NCBI RefSeq assembly: GCF_030818015.1
Contig: NZ_JAUSZX010000001.1
Span: forward strand, 1,054,001 to 1,118,000
Direction: 5' to 3'
DNA length: 64,000 nt
DNA from: Arthrobacter globiformis
Lineage (GTDB): Bacteria; Actinomycetota; Actinomycetes; Actinomycetales; Micrococcaceae
A program made the position numbers and the translations under genes. Of the stretch, positions 34,693 to 43,639 are shown in pieces. The notes below the pieces were generated by a model. The model did no database searches, was not told where the DNA came from, and was given only the letters and a program-made list of their open reading frames with translations. Positions within the stretch are counted from its first letter, which is position 1; the number at the start of each line of letters is the position of its first letter.

Positions 34693-35502
34693 CTAGAATT
34701 CCCGGCGGTTGGCCAGGACTGGGAGTTTGGTGCGGGCTTCCTTGACCAGATCGGGGTCCAGGTCGGCGAACAGGAGGCCGGGGGCGCCGTCGAGCTCCTG
34801 GAGCACCTCGCCGAAAGGTGAGACGACGGCGCTGTGTCCGACGCCCGTGGGCGCTGCGCCGCGGGGCTCGATGCCCTGCGTGGCGGGGTCGCCCTGACCG
34901 CAGGCGAGGACGTACGTGGTGGTGTCCACGGCGCGGGCCCGGGCCAGGAGTTGCCACTGGTCCACCTTGCCGGGGCCCGAACCCCAGGAAGCACAGACGA
35001 TGTTGGCGACCGCTCCGCGATCGGCATTGGCCGTGAAGAGGGCCGGGAAACGGATGTCGTAGCAGGTGGCCAGACCAAAGGTGAGGTCGCCGACGTCGAA
35101 CGTTACAGGGCCGGTGCCGGCGTCCACGGTGTCGGACTCCAGGAATCCGAAGGCGTCGAACAAGTGCACCTTGTCGTAGCTGGCGTCCACGCCCGGGCCG
35201 GTCACCAGCAGCGTGTTGCGGACTTTCGTCTGCCCCTCGGATGGCGATGAACCCGGGGTGAACATCCCGGCAACAATCACGATCCCCAACTCGCCGGCAA
35301 TCGAGCGGACGCGGCTGGCCCAGGGGCCGTCCAAAGGCTCGGCGATGTCCAGCAGCGAGTTGCCGAAAGCGCGCATGGTGGCCTCGGGGAAAACGACGAT
35401 CTCGGCGCCGCCGTCCTTGGCGCGGCGGGCGCATTCTTCGACCACGGTGAGGTTCCCGGCCACGTCCCTTCCGGTGATGATCTGGGCCAATGCAATCTTC
35501 AC
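34693..35502 (-). CDS. Carbon-nitrogen hydrolase (nitrilase superfamily amidase)
   Basis: A 269-residue hydrolase with the nitrilase triad in place: Glu40 (VVFPEAT), Lys111 (YDKVHLFD) and Cys147 (LATCYDIRFPALF). These sequences resemble omega-amidase/Nit-type enzymes that hydrolyse small amides or damaged metabolites. The GTG at 35502 is preferred because GGAGG lies 5 bp upstream and the protein then begins MKIALAQ, typical for the family; the longer frame adds junk. It is divergent from glgX. Confidence 0.92.
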   Translation of the reverse strand: MKIALAQIITGRDVAGNLTVVEECARRAKDGGAEIVVFPEATMRAFGNSLLDIAEPLDGPWASRVRSIAGELGIVIVAGMFTPGSSPSEGQTKVRNTLLVTGPGVDASYDKVHLFDAFGFLESDTVDAGTGPVTFDVGDLTFGLATCYDIRFPALFTANADRGAVANIVCASWGSGPGKVDQWQLLARARAVDTTTYVLACGQGDPATQGIEPRGAAPTGVGHSAVVSPFGEVLQELDGAPGLLFADLDPDLVKEARTKLPVLANRREF

Positions 35503-35602
35503 GAAAACCTCCAGTCGGTGCGTCTCAACAGCGGTCAGCAGTGCCACCACAATTGCCCACGCGCAACTCGCGGGAGAAGATCAGCGATTTGGACGTGACG
35601 GC

Positions 35603-35608
35603 TAAGCT
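35603..35608 (+). promoter_or_regulatory. -10 element, leaderless start of glgX
   Basis: TAAGCT, ending 7 bp before the ATG at 35616; this decides between three nearby starts. Confidence 0.5.
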
Positions 35609-35615
35609 TTAATTG

Positions 35616-37745
35616 ATGGTAATGCCCCTTTTAGACACAGCCCTGACGGTGGATGACTCCCAGGCCTTTCCCCTCGGGGTCAGCGAAGCGCGCCAAGGTC
35701 CGGGGGGTACATCAGGCAGCCGTGCAAACGTCGCCGTGTACGCTCCCGGCATCACGACGCTTGAGGTGGCCTATCAGGCGCCCGGCCAGAGTTGGCGGCT
35801 TCAGACCCTGTCCAGCCTCACGAACGGTGTCCACCACGGGGTGGTCGACGGTTTCCCCGTGGGATCCCGGTACGGCTTCCTTGCAGCTCCCCGGGGCGAA
35901 GCCGCAGCGAAGGGCGAAGAGGTGCTGCCGCTGGCGGTCCCCTCCGTTGATTTTGATGACGACGGCAGCCGGCAACCGCTGTTGCTGGACCCCTACGGCC
36001 GGGCAGTGGATGAACGCCACGGCTTCCTGACCAGCGTCAGGATTTCTTCCGACTTCGACTGGGCCACGGACGAGAAGCCAAATACTCCGTGGCGCAACAC
36101 CATCATCTACGAGGCACACGTCCGCGGACAGAGCATGCTCCATCCAGACATCCCCCAGGCGCTGCGCGGCACGTATGCCGGCATGGCCCATCCCGCGATG
36201 ATCGAACACCTCACAGGTCTTGGCATCACCGCCCTGCAGCTGCTGCCGGTGCATTTCCATCTGGACGAGCCCCACCTCCAGAACCTCGGCCTCACCAACT
36301 ATTGGGGCTACAACACGGCGGCGTTCTTCGCCCCGCACCCGGCGTACGCCACCGAGTCCGCGCAGGAAGCCGGACCGCAGGCCGTCCAGGATGAATTCAA
36401 GGGAATGGTCAAGGTGCTGCATGCAGCCGGCATCGAGGTCATCCTCGACGTCGTCTACAACCACACGGCCGAAGGCGGGCCGGACGGGGCCACCCTAAGC
36501 TTTCGGGGGCTGGGAGAGCAGAAGTACTACCGCACCGACGGCCACGGAAAATACGTCGATACTACGGGCTGCGGCAACACGCTCAACTTCGCCGAGCCCC
36601 GCGTCGTCCAGATGGTGCTGGACTCGCTGCGGTACTGGGTGGACGAGTTCCATATCGACGGCTTCCGCTTCGACCTGGCCGTCACGCTCTGCCGGAATGC
36701 AGCCAACGAGTTCGATCCCCACCACCCGTTCCTCGTGGCGGTCGCCGCCGATCCCTCGCTCTCCCGCGTCAAGCTGATCGCGGAACCGTGGGACGTGGGC
36801 TACGGCGGCTGGCAGACCGGCCGTTTCCCCGGCGGTTGGGTCGACTGGAACGATCACTACCGGGACGCCGTGCGCTCCTTCTGGCTGGCGGACCGTGCCG
36901 CCCTCGACAACGGCGGCCAGGGGGGATCCGTAGCCCGGCTGGCCGATGCACTGTCCGGCTCGGCGAGCCTATTCGAGCCGTCGGGCCGCTCCCGGATGGC
37001 CTCGCTGAACTACATTACCGCCCACGACGGCTTCACGATGACAGACCTCGTGTCCTACGACCGCAAGCACAACGAAGCGAACGGGGAACAGAACCGGGAC
37101 GGGCATGGCGACAACCGCAGTTACAACCATGGCTTCGAAGGGCGGACCGAGGACGAGGGCATTCTGACGCGCCGCGCCCAGAGCCAGCGCAACCTCATGG
37201 CCTCGCTCATGATTTCCATCGGCGTCCCCATGATCACGGCGGGAGACGAACTCGGCCGCACCCAGCAGGGCAACAACAACGCGTACTGCCAGGACAACAC
37301 GCTCACCTGGATTGACTGGACCAGCACGCCGGAATCCCACGCCATGCTCCGCAGCACCAAGCGTGTCATCCGGATCCGGCGGGAATTCCTGGCTGCCCAA
37401 CCGCACGACTATCCGGTCCGCGACGCCCGATCCTCCCTGTACTGGTACGACCGGACCGGGCAGCCCATGTCCATGGAACGGTGGAACGACAACGGGAACC
37501 GGGTGGTTCAGCTGCTCCTCGGCTCCGACGACGGGCACGTGGCCGGGCTCATCGTGGTCAACGGCGGCCCTGAGGACATCGTGGTCACCCTTCCGCAGGT
37601 CACCAACGACGACGGCACCGGCAAGCGGCTGTTCGATCTGCGCCTCACCACGTCCGAGCTGCACGACCGGCGCCAGGGCACCCTCGTGGCGTCCGGCGAA
37701 CGTGACGAAGTGCAGGCCTACACCATCAACATCTACCGCACATAA
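35616..37745 (+). CDS. glgX: Glycogen debranching enzyme GlgX
   Basis: A 709-residue GH13 isoamylase-type enzyme that removes alpha-1,6 branches shortened by phosphorylase. An N-terminal CBM48-like domain (about 1-130) precedes the barrel. Catalytic residues: nucleophile Asp353 (GFRFDLAVTL), acid Glu390 (LIAEPWD) and the transition-state Asp in TAHDGFTM. Also seen: VVYNHTAEGG and GDELGRTQQGNNNAYCQDN, typical of GlgX. The ATG at 35616 fits a -10 hexamer; no ribosome site is seen. RNase and barstar genes follow in the same direction. Confidence 0.95.
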   Translation: MVMPLLDTALTVDDSQAFPLGVSEARQGPGGTSGSRANVAVYAPGITTLEVAYQAPGQSWRLQTLSSLTNGVHHGVVDGFPVGSRYGFLAAPRGEAAAKGEEVLPLAVPSVDFDDDGSRQPLLLDPYGRAVDERHGFLTSVRISSDFDWATDEKPNTPWRNTIIYEAHVRGQSMLHPDIPQALRGTYAGMAHPAMIEHLTGLGITALQLLPVHFHLDEPHLQNLGLTNYWGYNTAAFFAPHPAYATESAQEAGPQAVQDEFKGMVKVLHAAGIEVILDVVYNHTAEGGPDGATLSFRGLGEQKYYRTDGHGKYVDTTGCGNTLNFAEPRVVQMVLDSLRYWVDEFHIDGFRFDLAVTLCRNAANEFDPHHPFLVAVAADPSLSRVKLIAEPWDVGYGGWQTGRFPGGWVDWNDHYRDAVRSFWLADRAALDNGGQGGSVARLADALSGSASLFEPSGRSRMASLNYITAHDGFTMTDLVSYDRKHNEANGEQNRDGHGDNRSYNHGFEGRTEDEGILTRRAQSQRNLMASLMISIGVPMITAGDELGRTQQGNNNAYCQDNTLTWIDWTSTPESHAMLRSTKRVIRIRREFLAAQPHDYPVRDARSSLYWYDRTGQPMSMERWNDNGNRVVQLLLGSDDGHVAGLIVVNGGPEDIVVTLPQVTNDDGTGKRLFDLRLTTSELHDRRQGTLVASGERDEVQAYTINIYRT

Positions 37746-37762
37746 ACTACGGGGAATCAGGC

Positions 37763-38278
37763 ATGCGCAGGCGTTGGACTGTAGGAACGCTGCTTCTGGG
37801 GCTTGCCGTGGCTGCCCTTGCGGTCTTCAACCTTTTCATCTCACCGGGCGGCACGCCGCCCGCCGCGGGACCGCAGGGAACGACGACGACGGCACCCGCC
37901 TCTGCGACGACGGCACCCGCCGCCGCGCCGTCGTCACCCGCCGCCGCGCCGTCGTCACCGGACGGCAAGGCCACCGAAGTGCCGAACGCGTCCGGCCTCC
38001 CCGCTATCCGGGAGTCCCAGCTGCCGGCTGAAGGCCGGCGGACCCTTGCCCTGATCCGGAAGGGCGGCCCTTACCCGTACACCCGCGACGGCGTGACGTT
38101 CGGTAACTTCGAACGCATCCTGCCCCGCAAGGCCAGCGGGTACTACAAGGAGTACACGGTTCCTACCCCGGGCGAGCCGGACCGCGGAGCCCGCAGGATC
38201 GTGGCAGGGCAGGCCGGCGACAAGTACTACACACCGGACCACTACGGATCGTTCAAGTTCATAGCAGAGGGCAAGTAG
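37763..38278 (+). CDS. Secreted guanyl-specific ribonuclease (RNase Sa/barnase family)
   Basis: A 171-residue protein. Residues about 1-26 are a signal or anchor (RRRWTVGTLLLGLAVAALAVFNLF); residues 30-70 form a Thr/Ala/Pro linker with repeated TTAPA/AAPSSP units. The C-terminal domain of about 95 residues closely follows RNase Sa: Glu117 (NFERILP), Arg144/145 (RGARRIVAG) and His160 (YYTPDHYGSF). It should cut RNA after G. The stop is 4 bp from the barstar gene, so toxin and inhibitor are made together. Confidence 0.93.
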   Translation: MRRRWTVGTLLLGLAVAALAVFNLFISPGGTPPAAGPQGTTTTAPASATTAPAAAPSSPAAAPSSPDGKATEVPNASGLPAIRESQLPAEGRRTLALIRKGGPYPYTRDGVTFGNFERILPRKASGYYKEYTVPTPGEPDRGARRIVAGQAGDKYYTPDHYGSFKFIAEGK

Positions 38279-38282
38279 CACC

Positions 38283-38639
38283 ATGAAGATCTACTCCGGC
38301 GACACCTGGACCGTCGAGGAACTCCGCGAGCAGGTTGCGGACGCCGGCCGCCGCAGCCTCCTGGTGCCGGCCGCCGACACCAGGAAGTCCGTTCTCGCCG
38401 CCTTTGGAGAGGCCCTGGATTTTCCGGAGCACTTCGGCGTGAACCTCGATGCGCTCAACGACTCACTGCACGACTTCGCAGACGCCATTTCGGACGACGG
38501 CCCGGAGCCCTTGACCGTGATCTGGCAGGTCCCTGCAGCCTTCCGCGGCGACCGCTCCTTCGGCATCATCTGCGAGATCCTCCAGGACGCCGAGACCTAC
38601 GCCGGCAAGGATCTCGCAGTCATAGCCGTGCTCCTCTAG
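38283..38639 (+). CDS. Barstar-family ribonuclease inhibitor
   Basis: A 118-residue cytoplasmic inhibitor. The segment FPEHFGVNLDALNDSLHDF corresponds to the barstar helix and loop that block the RNase active site. It starts 4 bp after the ribonuclease stop and protects the producer from enzyme that has not been exported. The pair lies between glgX and glgP, an unrelated pathway. Confidence 0.93.
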   Translation: MKIYSGDTWTVEELREQVADAGRRSLLVPAADTRKSVLAAFGEALDFPEHFGVNLDALNDSLHDFADAISDDGPEPLTVIWQVPAAFRGDRSFGIICEILQDAETYAGKDLAVIAVLL

Positions 38640-38697
38640 CGGCGCCGCGGGATCAGCGGCGGTGCAACTGCCGGCGTCCGGAAGCGTGCGTCAAAGC

Positions 38698-38753
38698 TGG
38701 GCCCACGCCGTCCGGGTTCCCTGGCCGAGCTTGCGAGGCTAGGGGGACGGTGG
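38698..38753. repeat. Third copy (inverted) of the 56-bp interspersed element
   Basis: Its reverse complement begins CCACCGTCCCCCTAGCCTCG and matches the units at 23701-23808 along the whole length with scattered differences. It lies between barstar and the convergent glgP. Confidence 0.7.
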
Positions 38754-38810
38754 GGAGGAACGAGGTAGCACGCGGAGGACGGCGGAGTTGCGCCGCAAAG
38801 TGCGAACACC

Positions 38811-41429
38811 CTACGCGTTGACGATCAGCCCCAGCTCGGCCCTGGATGCGAGGGCCTCGTGTTTGGGAAGCACCCTCACGGTGTAGCCGAAGGAGCCGGA
38901 GCGGTCGATCACGATGGACCCGGCGAAGAGGTAGCGGCCGTTGCCGAGCTCCTCCTTGGCCTCCAGTTCCACCATCGTCACATTGGCCAGTTCGTCGCTC
39001 TCGGCTGCCTGCCCGTACGCCACCTCCACTGCCACGTCCTGTGGAGACAGGTTGTGCAGTCCCACGTAGGCGTGGACCTGGAGGGTGTCGCCGATCTGCG
39101 GGTCCTCGGAGACGCCCAGCGAGTCCACGTGCTCCACGTGCAGCTGCGGCCATGCCGCCCGGACCCTGGCGACCCATGCCGCCAGTGCCTTGGCCTGAGC
39201 GTAGGAGCCTGCGACCGCCTCGCGTCCCGAAACCGCGGCGGGCCGGTACAGGACGTTGACGTAGTCCTGCAGCATCCGCTCGGCCGAGACGGCCGGGCCG
39301 AGATGCGCCAGCGTGTGCTTGATCATGGCGACCCAGTGCGTGGGGATCTTCTCGTGGCCGGACTCGGACGGCCCGGCGGCGCCGGCCGCTTCAGAGACGG
39401 TGTTGCCGTAGAACCGCGGCGCCACCTGTGTCTCGAGCAGCTCGTACAGTGCCGCGGCCTCGATGTCGTCCCGTTCGTCGGCGGAAGCGCCGTTGTTGGC
39501 GGTGGGGATCGCCCAGCCGTTTTCGCCGTCGTACATTTCATCCCACCAGCCGTCCAGAACGGACAGGTTCAGGGACCCGTTGATCGCGGCCTTCATGCCG
39601 GAGGTGCCGCACGCCTCGAGCGGCCGCAGGGGGTTGTTCAGCCAGACGTCGCAGCCGGGGAACAGCGTGCGGGCCATCGCGATGTCGTAGTTCGGCAGGA
39701 AAACGATGCGGTGCCGGACTGCCGGATCGTCCGTGAAGCGGACCAGGTCCTGGATCATCTTCTTGCCGGCATCGTCCGCGGGGTGGGACTTGCCGGCGAT
39801 GACCAGCTGGATGGGGTGTTCCTTGTGCAGCAGAAGGTCCTTCAGACGCTCCGGGTCCCGCAGCATGAGGGTCAGCCGCTTGTAGGTGGGCACCCGCCGG
39901 GCGAAACCGATGGTCAGGACGTCCGGGTCCAGCACCGAGTCGGTCCATGCCAGCTCGGCGTCGGCGGCACCGCGCTTCTTCCACGCTGCCCGCAGCCGGC
40001 GCCGCACGTCCTCTACGAGCGAAACGCGCATCTCACGCCGGAGCGCCCACACCTCGGCGTCGGAGACGTTGTAGGCGAGGTCCCAGCGGCCCATCACCTC
40101 GGCTTCGGGCCCGAACCGCTCCCGGGCGAGCTTCGCAATCCGGGGATCCACCCAGGTGGGCACATGCACGCCGTTGGTCACGGAGGTGATCGGCACCTCC
40201 GAGTGGTCAAATCCAGGCCAGAGCGCCGAGAACATGCCGCGAGAGACTTCGCCGTGGAGCTTGGCAACGCCGTTGGCGCGCTGTGCGAGGCGCAGGCCCA
40301 TCACGGCCATGTTGAAGACGAAGGGGTTGCCTTCGCTGAAGTTCTCCCGGCCCAGGTCGAGGATGCGGGAGGTGGGAACGTCGGGCGCCAGCCCGGCTTC
40401 GAAGAAGTGCTGGATCTGCGCTGCTTCGAAGCGGTCAATGCCGGCCGGAACAGGCGTGTGGGTGGTGAACACGGTGGACGAGCGTCCGGCGGCGAGGGCC
40501 TCGTCGAAGGTGAGCGCCTGCTCGCCAGCCATCAGCTCCTGGATCCGTTCGATGCCGAGGAAGCCGGCGTGGCCTTCATTCGTGTGGAACACCTCGGGTG
40601 CGGGCGTGCCAGTGAGCTTCTGGTAGGCGCGAAGCGCCTTGACGCCACCCATGCCGAGCAGCAGCTCCTGCTGCAGCCGGTGGTCGCCACCGCCGCCATA
40701 CAGGCGGTCGGTGATGCTGCGGGCGGCGTCATCGTTCCCGGGGACGTTGGAGTCCAGCAGCAGGAGGGGGACGCGTCCGACGTCGGCACGCCAGATGTGT
40801 GCCGCAAGGTGCCGCCCGTTGGGCAGTGGCAGGGATATTTCCAGCGGCTTGCCGTTGCCGTCCGCGGCCGGTTCCCGCAGCAGCGTTAACGGCAGGCCGT
40901 CGGGGTCGATGACCGGGTAGGTCTCCTGCTGCCAGGCATCCCGGGAGAGCGACTGCTTGAAGTAGCCGGCCTGGTACAGCAGGCCGACGCCGATCAGCGG
41001 CACCCCGAGGTCGGAGGCGGCCTTCAGGTGGTCGCCGGCGAGGATGCCGAGGCCGCCTGAATACTGCGGCAGGACTTCGGTGATGCCGAATTCAGGGGAG
41101 AAGTAGGCAATGGAGGTGGGGGCGTCGCTGCCCAGGCCCTGGTACCAGCGGGGTTCGGTGAGGTACCGGTCCAGGTCCGCGGCTGCCGCCCGGACCCTGG
41201 CCACCACGTCCTGGTCCGTCGCGAGCCGGTGCATGTCTTCGCGGCCCACCAGGCCCAGGAAGCTGACCGGATCGTTGCCGCATTGGGCCCAGACGCGCGG
41301 GTTCAGGCTTTCGAACAGTTCCCGGGTGGGCCGGTGCCAGGACCAGCGGAGGTTGGTCGCCAGCCGGGCCAGCGGCCGGATCGGCTCGGGAAGAACGGTA
41401 CGGACTGTAAATCTGCGGATTGCCTTCAC
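38811..41429 (-). CDS. glgP: Alpha-glucan phosphorylase
   Basis: An 872-residue GT35 phosphorylase releasing glucose-1-phosphate from alpha-1,4 glucan ends. The N-terminus (TNLRWSWHRPTRELFESL) has the DUF3417 module of actinobacterial GlgP. IAYFSPEFGITEVLPQYSGGLGILAGDHLK, FHTNEGHAGFLGIERI and the PLP-lysine segment EACGTSGMKAAINGSLNLS are all intact. The GTG at 41429 is chosen: TAGTGT ends 7 bp upstream and MKAIRRFTV is the family's usual start; the longer frame runs into the promoter. It is divergent from glgE. Confidence 0.95.
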   Translation of the reverse strand: MKAIRRFTVRTVLPEPIRPLARLATNLRWSWHRPTRELFESLNPRVWAQCGNDPVSFLGLVGREDMHRLATDQDVVARVRAAAADLDRYLTEPRWYQGLGSDAPTSIAYFSPEFGITEVLPQYSGGLGILAGDHLKAASDLGVPLIGVGLLYQAGYFKQSLSRDAWQQETYPVIDPDGLPLTLLREPAADGNGKPLEISLPLPNGRHLAAHIWRADVGRVPLLLLDSNVPGNDDAARSITDRLYGGGGDHRLQQELLLGMGGVKALRAYQKLTGTPAPEVFHTNEGHAGFLGIERIQELMAGEQALTFDEALAAGRSSTVFTTHTPVPAGIDRFEAAQIQHFFEAGLAPDVPTSRILDLGRENFSEGNPFVFNMAVMGLRLAQRANGVAKLHGEVSRGMFSALWPGFDHSEVPITSVTNGVHVPTWVDPRIAKLARERFGPEAEVMGRWDLAYNVSDAEVWALRREMRVSLVEDVRRRLRAAWKKRGAADAELAWTDSVLDPDVLTIGFARRVPTYKRLTLMLRDPERLKDLLLHKEHPIQLVIAGKSHPADDAGKKMIQDLVRFTDDPAVRHRIVFLPNYDIAMARTLFPGCDVWLNNPLRPLEACGTSGMKAAINGSLNLSVLDGWWDEMYDGENGWAIPTANNGASADERDDIEAAALYELLETQVAPRFYGNTVSEAAGAAGPSESGHEKIPTHWVAMIKHTLAHLGPAVSAERMLQDYVNVLYRPAAVSGREAVAGSYAQAKALAAWVARVRAAWPQLHVEHVDSLGVSEDPQIGDTLQVHAYVGLHNLSPQDVAVEVAYGQAAESDELANVTMVELEAKEELGNGRYLFAGSIVIDRSGSFGYTVRVLPKHEALASRAELGLIVNA

Positions 41430-41436
41430 CTGCGCC

Positions 41437-41442
41437 ACACTA
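41437..41442 (-). promoter_or_regulatory. -10 element, leaderless start of glgP
   Basis: TAGTGT on the minus strand, then GGCGCAG and the GTG at 41429. Confidence 0.5.
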
Positions 41443-41547
41443 ACCGACTGGGTGAACGGCAGGAACCGCTTTTGATTACTTTCCGGTAAATGACGAATCG
41501 CTTCATTAATTAAGTTCGCAGGCTTAGCAATCCGCCTCATTTCTCGC

Positions 41548-41553
41548 TAACGT
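41548..41553 (+). promoter_or_regulatory. -10 element, leaderless start of the glgE operon
   Basis: TAACGT, then CGAGGCT and the GTG at 41561. The whole 41430-41560 gap is AT-rich compared with its surroundings. Confidence 0.45.
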
Positions 41554-41560
41554 CGAGGCT

Positions 41561-43633
41561 GTGACGACTAACACGCGAACCAGTGCCCCAGCAAAGCAAA
41601 CGCCGAAGGTTTCGATCACGGAGGGCCTTCGGTTTGGCCGTTTCCCTATCACGGACGTTCAGCCTGTTGTCGAAGGGGGGAAGTTCCCGGCCAAGGCGCT
41701 GCCCGGTGAAGGAATCGTGGTCAGCGCCCGGTCCTTCCGGGAGGGCCACGACCAGTTGGGCGTCAGCGCGGTCCTCCTTGACCCGAAGGGCAACGAGCGC
41801 CAGCGGGCTCGGCTCCAACCGCCGTCCGGTGACCGCGGCAAGGGAACCGACCTCTGGGAAGGCCTGCTCACACCTGATTCCACCGGAAACTGGTCCTTCG
41901 TCATCGAGGCCTGGCACGACCGCTACGGCACCTGGCACCACAACGCCGAGGTCAAGGTGGACGCGGGCATCGACGTCGAGCTGATGCTTGCGGAGGGCGC
42001 CGCGCTGTTGTCGCAGGCAGCCGAGGAGCCCGCCCGGAACGATGCGGACCGGCAGACGCTGCGCTCGGCAGCCACCATCCTTTCGGACGCCTCCCTGTCG
42101 CCCGAGGACCGCCTGGCCGCCGGCTTCAGCCGGGACGTCGCCGGCGTGGTTGAGCGCGAGCCGATCCGTGAACTCGTCACCGTCTCCGAACCGTTCCCCC
42201 TGCTGGTTGAGCGGGACCGCGCAGGCCGCGGCTCCTGGTACGAATTCTTCCCGCGCTCCGAGGGCGCGGTGCGCGACCCCGCCACGGGGGCTTGGACGTC
42301 CGGCAACTTCCAGACCGCCGCCAACCGGCTGGACGCCGTGGCGGGCATGGGCTTCGACGTCATCTACATGCCTCCCATCCACCCGATTGGCATCCAGCAC
42401 CGCAAGGGCCCGAACAACACGCTGATCGCCGGCCCGAACGATCCCGGTTCGCCGTGGGCCATCGGCGCCAAGGAAGGCGGGCACGACGCCATCCACCCCG
42501 ACCTCGGAACCTTCGAGGACTTCGACGCCTTCGTGGCGCGGGCGAATGAGCTCAACCTCGAAGTGGCGCTCGACCTGGCACTCCAGGCCGCTCCTGACCA
42601 CCCCTGGGTCACCGAGCACCCGGAATGGTTCACGACCCGCGTGGACGGCAGCATCGCGTACGCAGAGAACCCGCCGAAGAAGTACCAGGACATCTACCCG
42701 CTTAACTTCGACAACGACCCCGAGGGTCTGTCCAAGGAAATCCTGCGGATCGTCCGGCTGTGGGTCAGCCACGGTGTCAAGATCTTCCGGGTGGACAACC
42801 CGCACACCAAGCCGGTGTGGTTCTGGGAGTGGCTCATCGCCAAGGTGAACAAGAAGGACCCCGACGTCGTCTTCCTGGCAGAGGCCTTCACCCGCCCCGC
42901 CATGATGCACGCGCTGGGCAGGGCCGGCTTCCAGCAGTCCTACACCTACTTCACGTGGCGCAACACCAAGAAGGAGCTGGAGGAGTACTTCCACCACGTC
43001 AGCCACGAGTCGGCTGCCTTCTTCCGGCCCAACTTCTTCGTCAACACGCCGGACATCCTCACCGAATACCTGCAGTACGGTGGGCCGGCGGCGTTCAAGA
43101 TCCGGGCGGCCCTGGCGGCAACCGCGAGTCCGCTGTGGGGCGTCTACGCCGGCTACGAACTGTACGAGCACGTGGCCCGGCCCGGTGCCGAGGAGTACAT
43201 CGACAACGAGAAGTTCGAGTACAAGGCCCGCGACTGGGATGCTGCCTCAGCCTCCGGCCGCACCCTCGCCCCGTACCTGACCAGGCTCAATGAAATCCGC
43301 AGGGCCCACCCGTCGCTGGGGGACCTGCAGAACCTCACCCTGCACCAGTCCACGGACGACGCCACGGTGGTCTACTCCAAGCACAAGACGCTGCCGGACG
43401 GCACGAGGGACACCATCATCGTGGTGGTCAATGTGGACCCGCACAGCGCCCGGGAAGGCATGGTGTCGCTGGATCTGGCCGCGCTGGGGCTGGACCCCGC
43501 CGAGCTCACCCCTAACGGCGGCTTCTGGGTGGATGACCTGATCTCCGGCGAGTCGTGGGAATGGGGGGAGTACAACTACGTGAGGCTGGACGCGCATGTT
43601 GAACCTGCACATATCCTGAGCATCCGGAGGTAG
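41561..43633 (+). CDS. glgE: Alpha-1,4-glucan:maltose-1-phosphate maltosyltransferase
   Basis: A 690-residue GH13_3 enzyme that extends alpha-glucan with maltose from maltose-1-phosphate. An N-terminal beta domain (VVEGGKFPAKALPGEGIVVSA) and a helical insert precede the barrel. Nucleophile Asp412 (FRVDNPHTKP) and acid/base Glu441 (FLAEAFTRP) are 29 residues apart, as in characterised GlgE. VPIHPIG-like YMPPIHPIGIQHRKGPNN is diagnostic. treS follows after 6 bp, so the operon is glgE-treS-mak::glgB. Confidence 0.97.
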   Translation: MTTNTRTSAPAKQTPKVSITEGLRFGRFPITDVQPVVEGGKFPAKALPGEGIVVSARSFREGHDQLGVSAVLLDPKGNERQRARLQPPSGDRGKGTDLWEGLLTPDSTGNWSFVIEAWHDRYGTWHHNAEVKVDAGIDVELMLAEGAALLSQAAEEPARNDADRQTLRSAATILSDASLSPEDRLAAGFSRDVAGVVEREPIRELVTVSEPFPLLVERDRAGRGSWYEFFPRSEGAVRDPATGAWTSGNFQTAANRLDAVAGMGFDVIYMPPIHPIGIQHRKGPNNTLIAGPNDPGSPWAIGAKEGGHDAIHPDLGTFEDFDAFVARANELNLEVALDLALQAAPDHPWVTEHPEWFTTRVDGSIAYAENPPKKYQDIYPLNFDNDPEGLSKEILRIVRLWVSHGVKIFRVDNPHTKPVWFWEWLIAKVNKKDPDVVFLAEAFTRPAMMHALGRAGFQQSYTYFTWRNTKKELEEYFHHVSHESAAFFRPNFFVNTPDILTEYLQYGGPAAFKIRAALAATASPLWGVYAGYELYEHVARPGAEEYIDNEKFEYKARDWDAASASGRTLAPYLTRLNEIRRAHPSLGDLQNLTLHQSTDDATVVYSKHKTLPDGTRDTIIVVVNVDPHSAREGMVSLDLAALGLDPAELTPNGGFWVDDLISGESWEWGEYNYVRLDAHVEPAHILSIRR

Positions 43634-43639
43634 CCGCCA

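Noticed and set aside
37763..38639. RNase/barstar as a contact-dependent toxin system
   Set aside because: The RNase has only a signal/anchor and linker; there are no polymorphic-toxin delivery domains or secretion genes nearby.
38859..40889. 676-codon plus-strand frame opposite glgP
   Set aside because: Composition typical of an antisense shadow; glgP is unmistakable on the other strand.
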